A stretch of 13,733 bases of DNA. Source: Lysobacterales bacterium (GTDB taxonomy: Bacteria > Pseudomonadota > Gammaproteobacteria > Xanthomonadales > SZUA-36). Below, piece after piece: positions 8,855 through 13,733 of the stretch. Position 1 is the first letter of the stretch, and each line of letters begins with the position of its first letter. The DNA lies in contig DAOWGA010000348.1 in assembly GCA_030637665.1 (NCBI GenBank), positions 1-13,733 on the forward strand. Direction: 5' to 3'. Under the pieces are notes generated by a model. It was not told where the DNA came from, did no database searches, and saw only the letters and a list, made by a program, of their open reading frames with translations. Position numbers and translations under genes: made by a program.

Positions 8855-9178
8855 ATGCAGATAAACGTTACCGGACATCACGTAGAAGTTACACCCGCGC
8901 TCAGAGCATATGTGACTGAAAAAATGCAACGCATTTGCAGGCACTTCGATCACGTGATTTCGATCAATGTCATTCTCAAAGTCGACAATCACCAGCAGCA
9001 AGCTGAAGGAACAGTCAATGCTGCTGGCAAACCCCTTTTCGCGCAGGAAACCGACAGCGACATGTATGCCGCGATCGACGGCCTGTCAGACAAGCTGGAC
9101 AGACAGGTCAGGCGTTTCAAGGACCGTGTGCGGAGTCACCATGCAAGCCGGGCAAACCGGGCGGCCTCAATGAATTGA
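8855..9178 (+). CDS. hpf: Ribosome hibernation promoting factor (short form)
   Basis: HPF binds the 30S subunit near the decoding centre and helps form inactive 100S ribosome dimers in stationary phase or starvation. The 107-residue protein has only the N-terminal ribosome-binding domain, so it is the short gammaproteobacterial type, which normally works with RMF; the long type has an added dimerisation domain. Typical sequence is MQINVTGHHVEVTPALRAYV at the start, with ILKVDNHQQQAEGTV in the middle strand and DMYAAIDGLSDKLDRQVRRFKD in the last helix. The tail is basic and Ala/Asn-rich. It is the classical neighbour between rpoN and ptsN. It has a good ribosome site and a 202-bp leader region, so it may be transcribed separately from rpoN. 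Confidence 0.96.
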   Translation: MQINVTGHHVEVTPALRAYVTEKMQRICRHFDHVISINVILKVDNHQQQAEGTVNAAGKPLFAQETDSDMYAAIDGLSDKLDRQVRRFKDRVRSHHASRANRAASMN

Positions 9179-9228
9179 CGACCGGCCCTGAAAAGACAGC
9201 ATTTTTTCCGAATAGGCTTTAGTCCAAA

Positions 9229-9696
9229 ATGTTAATCAGTGACCTGCTCAGTCCGGAACGGATTCGATGTGACGTGCACTGCAGCAGCAAAAAGCGCCTG
9301 CTGGAAATAATCAGCCAGGAACTGGCCCGCAATAGCGGTGAACTGGACCAGAGAGAAATATTTGAAAGCCTGTGCGCCAGGGAGCGGCTGGGCAGCACCG
9401 GCCTGGGTAAGGGTGTAGACATCCCCCACGGCCGCGTCAAAGGAAGCCTTGATGTTCAGGCCTGTTTCATCCGGCTGAAAAAGCCGCTGCCTTTCGACGC
9501 CATAGATAGTGAACCGGTGGACTTGCTTTTTGCTCTTGCCGTACCCGAAAACTGCAGCGAAGATCATCTGAAACTTCTGGCGCAGGTGGCGGAACTCTTC
9601 GGTAACCCGGACCTTCTCCGGCAACTGCGCGAAGCGGACAGTGCAAAAAAACTGCTGAAACTGCTGTCCACTTCGCAGAGCCCTGCGCAGCACTGA
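9229..9696 (+). CDS. ptsN: PTS nitrogen-regulatory EIIA component (EIIA-Ntr)
   Basis: PtsN is the output protein of the nitrogen-related PTS. It takes phosphate from an HPr-type protein and, depending on its phosphorylation, binds regulatory targets such as the TrkA potassium channel or KdpD in E. coli. It is cytoplasmic. The 155-residue length is close to the usual value (about 150-163). The active His67 is in GVDIPHGRV, corresponding to His73 of E. coli. Surrounding family sequence includes LGSTGLGKG and LFALAVPENCSEDHLKLLAQVAELF. No membrane domain is fused, which excludes a fructose or mannitol EIIA permease. It begins 50 bp after hpf with only a weak ribosome site. hprK starts 6 nt after its stop, so it belongs to the tight cluster that continues to ptsI. 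Confidence 0.96.
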   Translation: MLISDLLSPERIRCDVHCSSKKRLLEIISQELARNSGELDQREIFESLCARERLGSTGLGKGVDIPHGRVKGSLDVQACFIRLKKPLPFDAIDSEPVDLLFALAVPENCSEDHLKLLAQVAELFGNPDLLRQLREADSAKKLLKLLSTSQSPAQH

Positions 9697-9702
9697 GCTT
9701 CA

Positions 9703-10665
9703 GTGGCAACTTCTATAACAGCACGAAATCTTTTCGATGAGCTGCATGAAAAATTGAACCTGCGGTGGGTCTCAGGTATCGGCGACGGCCCTGAATATTT
9801 CGTTTCTGCGGGAGACCTGACCGCAAGACCCGCGCTGGCCGGATTTCTGAACCTGATCCACCCCAACAAAGTCCAGGTCCTGGGTGAGGAGGAAATCCGC
9901 TTCCTCGATTCCCTCGAAGCAGCAGAACTCAGGCAAACCGTTCAGCGAATGATCGAGAGCAAGCCCCTGGCGATAGTCATTACAGAAGACCTCGAGGTAC
10001 CGGCATCAATTATTTCAGGCTCAGCCGGCAGTGGAACGGCCCTGATGCGAACAGACATGCCGTCCTGGGAAATTGTCAACTACCTGCAGTATTGCATTGC
10101 GCGTAAGCTGGCCCGGCGAACCACCGTGCATGGCGTGTTCATGGAGGTTTTCACCATCGGCGTGCAGATCACCGGCGACCCGGGCAGCGGCAAGAGCGAA
10201 CTGGCGCTGGAACTTCTGAACCGCGGCCACCGGCTGATCGCGGATGATGCGCCGGAATTCACCCAGATTTCGCCTGAGATCATCGACGGAACCTGCCCGG
10301 AAGCGCTGCAGGACTGCCTGGAGGTCCGTGGCCTCGGTGTGCTCAATGTACGCCGCATGTTTGGCGATGCGGCGATCAAGCTCAACAAGTTTCTGCGTCT
10401 GATCATTCATCTCGATATTCCGGCGGACCCGTCCAGGACCGATATCAGGGACAGGCTTCGTGGTGACACGAGTACCCAGCAAGTACTGGACCTGGAAATT
10501 ACAAGAATCACCTTGCCGGTGGTGGCGGGTAGAAATCTCGCCGTAATGGTCGAAGCCGCTGTACGTGATTTCATGCTCAAAATGAAAGGCTATGACGCGG
10601 CATCAACCTTTGTCGAAAGACATTCCCGCATACTCAGGCGCAAGGAACAGGACCTGAAGCGTTGA
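9703..10665 (+). CDS. hprK: HPr kinase/phosphorylase
   Basis: HprK phosphorylates Ser46 of HPr with ATP or pyrophosphate and can reverse the reaction. In Firmicutes this governs catabolite repression; in proteobacteria it is thought to tune the regulatory PTS. The 320-residue length is typical. The N-terminal DRTGG-like domain (residues about 1-130) is divergent. The catalytic domain carries TTVHG with His143, Walker A GDPGSGKS at 158-165, RGHRLIADD ending at Asp182, and the HprK signature LEVRGLGVLNV at 206-216. GRNLAVMVEAAVRD near the C-terminus is also typical. The substrate HPr, encoded nearby, keeps Ser46. GTG at 9703 is the start: it is 6 nt after the ptsN stop, and GAG just upstream is a weak ribosome site. 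The next gene overlaps its stop. E. coli lacks this gene. Confidence 0.96.
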   Translation: MATSITARNLFDELHEKLNLRWVSGIGDGPEYFVSAGDLTARPALAGFLNLIHPNKVQVLGEEEIRFLDSLEAAELRQTVQRMIESKPLAIVITEDLEVPASIISGSAGSGTALMRTDMPSWEIVNYLQYCIARKLARRTTVHGVFMEVFTIGVQITGDPGSGKSELALELLNRGHRLIADDAPEFTQISPEIIDGTCPEALQDCLEVRGLGVLNVRRMFGDAAIKLNKFLRLIIHLDIPADPSRTDIRDRLRGDTSTQQVLDLEITRITLPVVAGRNLAVMVEAAVRDFMLKMKGYDAASTFVERHSRILRRKEQDLKR

Positions 10666-11537
10666 ATAGCAAAAAAAAGCAGCAGCGCCTGGTCCTGGTC
10701 AGCGGCCTGTCCGGCGGCGGCAAGTCTACCGCCCTGCGTGCGCTGGAAGACCTGGGCTGCTATTGCGTCGATAATCTGCCGGCTGCACTGTTAAAGGAAT
10801 TTGCGCTTCAGGTTGGTAAAAATCCTTCAATCTATTCCAAAGTAGCACTCGGAATTGATGCTCGTTCGCGCGATCCGGAACTCGAGGAAATTCCCACCTG
10901 GCTTGATGAACTGTCACAGACCGGATTGAAATGCCAGTTGCTATTCCTCACCGCGGACACAAAAGCCATCATCAAGCGGTTCAGTGAAACCCGGCGGCGT
11001 CACCCACTGACCACCGACGAGTGCGCGCTTCCCCAGGCCATCGAACTGGAAAAAAGCCTGCTCGAGCCCCTCCGGAGCAAGTCGGACTGGGTGATCGACA
11101 CCAGCGATACGAATATTCATCAATTGAGACGACAGGTGTGGAAATGCGTGGGAGGCCAAAGCGATTCCATGACCATCGTGCTGGAATCCTTTGCATTCAA
11201 GCGAGGCGTGCCCCAGGACGTTGACTTTGCCTTTGACGCGAGAAACCTGCCGAATCCCCACTGGGTTGAAGAACTGCGCAACCTCAGCGGGCTGGATGAT
11301 GCTGTGCAAACCTGGCTGGAACAGGACGAAACGGTTGGACAAATGTATGCGGACATCGAAAAGTTCCTGCTCACCTGGCTGCCCGAATTTCGCAACAGTC
11401 AACGCAGCTACGTGACTGTGGGTATCGGATGCACGGGCGGAAGGCATCGTTCCGTCTACCTGGTTACCCGCCTCGCTGCACGACTGCGCTCCCGGTTTGA
11501 ACGGGTGATGACACACCACCGGGAACTGCAGGCATGA
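10662..11537 (+). CDS. rapZ: RNase adapter protein RapZ (nucleotide-binding)
   Basis: In E. coli RapZ binds the small RNA GlmZ and presents it to RNase E, linking glucosamine-6-phosphate level to GlmS synthesis; in other bacteria homologues (YvcJ) bind nucleotides. This 291-residue protein (E. coli 284) has Walker A GLSGGGKS at 15-22, then ALRALEDLGCYCVDNLP, the GIDARSRD region, and the RNA/metabolite-binding C-terminal domain with GCTGGRHRSVY starting at 256. The C-terminal domain is complete, so both functions could be kept. The start is TTG at 10662, overlapping the hprK stop as TTGA, with AGGAC 8 nt upstream. The ATGA overlap with the following EIIA gene continues the coupled chain. GlmZ-type RNA and glmS are not in the window, so the target here is unknown. 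Confidence 0.96.
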   Translation: MNSKKKQQRLVLVSGLSGGGKSTALRALEDLGCYCVDNLPAALLKEFALQVGKNPSIYSKVALGIDARSRDPELEEIPTWLDELSQTGLKCQLLFLTADTKAIIKRFSETRRRHPLTTDECALPQAIELEKSLLEPLRSKSDWVIDTSDTNIHQLRRQVWKCVGGQSDSMTIVLESFAFKRGVPQDVDFAFDARNLPNPHWVEELRNLSGLDDAVQTWLEQDETVGQMYADIEKFLLTWLPEFRNSQRSYVTVGIGCTGGRHRSVYLVTRLAARLRSRFERVMTHHRELQA

Positions 11538-11923
11538 CTGTGGGCATCGTCGTCGTGACTCATGGCCAGGCCGGCGAGGCGATGCTCAAGGTTGCAGAAT
11601 TCATCCTGGACCACCCGCTGACGGGTATCCGTTTCATCCCATTCAATCAATCTGAGTCCCACACAACCGGGAACGAGGAATTGAAGGCGGCCATCCGCGA
11701 AAGCGATGACGGCGATGGCGTCCTGATCCTGACCGACCTGATCGGCGCCAGCCCTGCGAATCTCGTGGCTGACCTGTTACAGGAATTTCAAGCCGTCATG
11801 GTTACCGGCATCAACCTGGCGATGTTGCTCCGGGTATGGAACTACCGGAACCAGTCGCTCACTGCCCTTGCCAGCAAAGCTGTTGAAGGGGGGAAACGGG
11901 GTATCGAGGCATTTAAGTCGTGA
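11534..11923 (+). CDS. PTS EIIA component, mannose family (EIIA-Man-like)
   Basis: Single-domain EIIA of the mannose/fructose/sorbose family, 129 residues, cytoplasmic. The phosphorylated His10 is in VVTHGQAGEAML, at the same position as in the EIIA domain of E. coli ManX. LILTDLIGASPANLV and MVTGINLAMLLRV match the conserved strands. There is no fused IIB domain and no IIC or IID gene is visible, so it probably does not transport sugar and more likely signals by phosphorylation, like solitary EIIA-Man proteins reported in other proteobacteria. The ATG overlaps the rapZ stop (ATGA), and its own stop overlaps the HPr start (GTGA). Some annotators call it ptsM or manX; I leave the symbol blank. 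Confidence 0.93.
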   Translation: MTVGIVVVTHGQAGEAMLKVAEFILDHPLTGIRFIPFNQSESHTTGNEELKAAIRESDDGDGVLILTDLIGASPANLVADLLQEFQAVMVTGINLAMLLRVWNYRNQSLTALASKAVEGGKRGIEAFKS

Positions 11924-12189
11924 TTTCGAACTCCGTAACCATCGTGAACAAGCTGGGTCTGCACGCACGTGCGGCAACACGCCTGGTGAATTGCGCCTCG
12001 GCTTTTGAGTGCGAAGTATGGATAGGCAACGGCGACAAATCCGTGAACGGCAAATCCATCATGGGGGTTTTGACACTGGCCGCCAGCAAGGGTACTGATT
12101 TGATCATCGAGACCGACGGCACGGATAAAAAGGAAGCCATTGAGTCGATCATCGAGCTGATAAAAAACCGTTTTGGTGAGGACGAGTAG
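11920..12189 (+). CDS. ptsH: Phosphocarrier protein HPr
   Basis: HPr carries phosphate from enzyme I to EIIA proteins. The 89-residue protein has His15 in KLGLHARAAT, the site phosphorylated by enzyme I, and Ser46 in VNGKSIMGVL, the HprK target. Having both matches the presence of hprK in the cluster. Likely partners are EIIA-Ntr and EIIA-Man, encoded in the same run. It could equally be named ptsO or npr, since the cluster is of nitrogen-PTS type. The GTG start at 11920 overlaps the stop of the EIIA gene, with GAGG 10 nt upstream. The next gene, enzyme I, begins 36 nt after its stop. Confidence 0.96.
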   Translation: MISNSVTIVNKLGLHARAATRLVNCASAFECEVWIGNGDKSVNGKSIMGVLTLAASKGTDLIIETDGTDKKEAIESIIELIKNRFGEDE

Positions 12190-12225
12190 CATTCGCATGC
12201 GTTCCGTGAACACAGCAGACACGAC

Positions 12226-13733
12226 ATGACCCTGGCCCTGACCGGACACGCAGTAGCAAGAGGCATCGCGATCGGGCGAACCCACCTGGCCGAACGCAAT
12301 GAGCTTGAAATCGGCGAACACCGTATTGCGCCAGATGGTGTCGAAGAGGAAATTCAACGCTATCGCCAGGCAGTGGATTCAGCCCGGGAACAACTCCATC
12401 AACTGGCGGGTCGCATCTCAGATAATGTGGGCGTGTCCGCGGGTGAAATCATTCAGACGCACGTGATGATGCTGAGTGATGCGAAAATCCGGCAAGCCAC
12501 CGAGGAGCACATCCGCAAGGAACTGTGCAACGCTGAATGGGCGCTCCAGTCCCAGCTCGAGGAAATTCTTTCTGAATTCAGAAGCATGGACGACGAATAC
12601 ATTCGTTCACGCGGTGAAGATATTATCCAGGTGGTGCGCCTGGTTCAAAGCAAACTGAATGATAAAGCGACAGGAAAACCGTTCGAGAATATTCCGGACC
12701 GCCTCGCTGAAACACTGCTTATCGCATCTGAGCTGACCCCGGGTGAACTTGCCATTCTGCACGAACGCGGGGTAGCCGGCATCGTGACGGAGCATGGCGG
12801 TCCACACAGTCACACCGCCATTCTGGCCAACAGCCTGGGCATTCCCGCCGTTCTTGGCGTGCGCTTCGCCCGCAAGCTGCTCAGGGAAGGTGAAACCCTG
12901 GTGCTGGACGGTGGGCTGGGCGTCGTCTATGCCGACCCGGATGAAGCCATCCTGAATCACTATCACCAGGTCCAGCGTGACACCGCCCGGTTCAGGGCGT
13001 CGCTGGAGACAGTGAGAGACCTGCCCTGCCACAGCATCGATGGCGAAGTCATCAATCTGCAGGCCAATGGGGAACGCCGGGAGGATTTGCAGCAAGCGAT
13101 TGAACTGGGCGCGACCGGTATCGGCCTGTACAGAACTGAATTCCTCTACTTGCGCGGTATGGCGCCCGACGAGGAAGCCCAGCTTGCCGAGTATGCAACA
13201 GCCGTTAATACACTGAACGGGATTCCACTAACGATCCGCACGCTGGATCTTGGCGCCGATAAAACGGCCGGACCCATCGATTTCTCCCAGCTGCCGCGCT
13301 CAGCCAACCCGGCACTGGGGCTAAGGGCTATCCGGCTTTGCCTGCGCGAGACAGACTTGTTCAAAACCCAGCTCCGGGCCATTCTCAGAGCCAGCGCCCT
13401 GGGTCCTGTAAGGTGCCTGATTCCCATGCTGACCAGTGAGCGGGAAATCCAGATGGTTCACACCCTGCTGGATGAGGCAAGGGAAGAATTGGATGAAAAG
13501 GGGCAGGCTTATGACCCGGAAATGCCGCTTGGGGGCATGATTGAAGTACCTGCAGCCGCGCTGGCAATCGAAAATCTTGGACGCCACATGGATTTCCTGT
13601 CAGTGGGCACCAATGACCTTTTGCAGTACGCCCTGGCAGCAGACCGGCTGGATGAACAGGTTGCTCATCTATACGACATGCAGCACCCGGGAGTAATACG
13701 CCTGTTGCAACATATTTTCCGCTCGGCAGAAAA
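12226..13733 (+). CDS. ptsI: PTS enzyme I (phosphoenolpyruvate-protein phosphotransferase), 3' end cut by window
   Basis: Enzyme I takes phosphate from PEP and passes it to His15 of HPr, at the top of the phosphorelay. The frame stays open from the ATG at 12226 to the last base: 502 full codons of an expected 575 or so. The N-terminal domain begins directly with LTGHAVARGIAIG; there is no GAF domain, so this is PtsI-type rather than the GAF-bearing PtsP of the E. coli nitrogen PTS. The phospho-His196 is in GGPHSHTAILANSLGIPAV. The PEP-binding domain shows YRTEFLY (Arg303), RTLDLGADK (338-346) and SVGTNDLLQY from 459. The catalytic Cys, Cys502 in E. coli, would lie a few residues past the window end. 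The start has only a weak ribosome site, but no other in-frame start exists between the HPr stop (TAG, 12187-12189) and 12226. Confidence 0.97.
   Translation, partial: MTLALTGHAVARGIAIGRTHLAERNELEIGEHRIAPDGVEEEIQRYRQAVDSAREQLHQLAGRISDNVGVSAGEIIQTHVMMLSDAKIRQATEEHIRKELCNAEWALQSQLEEILSEFRSMDDEYIRSRGEDIIQVVRLVQSKLNDKATGKPFENIPDRLAETLLIASELTPGELAILHERGVAGIVTEHGGPHSHTAILANSLGIPAVLGVRFARKLLREGETLVLDGGLGVVYADPDEAILNHYHQVQRDTARFRASLETVRDLPCHSIDGEVINLQANGERREDLQQAIELGATGIGLYRTEFLYLRGMAPDEEAQLAEYATAVNTLNGIPLTIRTLDLGADKTAGPIDFSQLPRSANPALGLRAIRLCLRETDLFKTQLRAILRASALGPVRCLIPMLTSEREIQMVHTLLDEAREELDEKGQAYDPEMPLGGMIEVPAAALAIENLGRHMDFLSVGTNDLLQYALAADRLDEQVAHLYDMQHPGVIRLLQHIFRSAE

Noticed and set aside
8712..8864. 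50-codon plus-strand frame between rpoN and hpf
   Set aside because: No ribosome site, no recognisable sequence, Arg/Pro-rich; noted only as part of the leader-region finding.
10021..10482. Minus-strand open frame of 153 codons
   Set aside because: Antisense to the conserved catalytic domain of hprK.
12607..13095. Minus-strand open frame of 162 codons
   Set aside because: Antisense to the enzyme I coding sequence, whose motifs are intact across this stretch; no family resemblance.
11920..13733. Possible HPr-enzyme I fusion
   Set aside because: The two genes are in the same frame, separated by a single TAG at 12187-12189 and 36 nt, but the HPr is complete at normal length and the stop is ordinary; nothing suggests read-through or a sequencing error.

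Overview
This window is a stretch of chromosome from a Gram-negative bacterium, almost certainly a gammaproteobacterium. The evidence is the order ibaG/murA diverging from yrbG, followed by kdsC-lptC-lptA-lptB-rpoN-hpf-ptsN, which is the classical gammaproteobacterial layout. Base composition is moderately GC-rich and even throughout. There are no insertion-sequence genes, tRNAs, rRNAs or CRISPR arrays. The presence of hprK, rapZ, a mannose-type EIIA, HPr and enzyme I after ptsN resembles the arrangement in beta-proteobacteria and in Xanthomonas- or Chromatiales-like gammaproteobacteria rather than in Enterobacteriaceae. I cannot name the genus from sequence alone.

Layout. (1) 1-1988, plus strand: the 3' end of purM, then an M48 metalloprotease lipoprotein with TPR repeats whose GTG start overlaps the purM stop. 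(2) 2020-3514, minus strand: ibaG then murA, convergent with the protease gene and divergent from the next block. (3) 3515-3670: divergent control region. (4) 3671-8652, plus strand: yrbG (cation/calcium exchanger), kdsC, lptC, lptA, lptB and rpoN, that is KDO synthesis, the LPS transport machine and sigma-54. (5) 8653-8854: a 202-bp non-coding gap. (6) 8855-13733, plus strand: hpf, ptsN, hprK, rapZ, an EIIA-Man protein, HPr and enzyme I, the last truncated by the window end.

How the genes work together. Block 4 makes KDO and exports LPS: KdsC makes KDO, LptB drives the inner-membrane transporter, and LptC and LptA form the periplasmic bridge. Block 6 is a regulatory phosphorelay: enzyme I passes phosphate from PEP to HPr, and HPr passes it to EIIA-Ntr and EIIA-Man. 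HprK can phosphorylate Ser46 of HPr, and RapZ is the adaptor that links PTS status to cell-envelope sugar supply in E. coli. No sugar permease is visible, so the system looks regulatory rather than for transport. MurA at the other end commits UDP-GlcNAc to peptidoglycan, so much of the window concerns envelope biogenesis and its control.

Nothing here looks like an entirely new system. The most unusual feature is a perfect 17-bp inverted repeat at the lptC/lptA junction that contains both the lptC stop codon and the likely lptA start codon. Also notable are the absence of mlaFEDCB and kdsD from their usual places, the HPr-serine-kinase PTS cluster, and the composite M48 lipoprotein behind purM.
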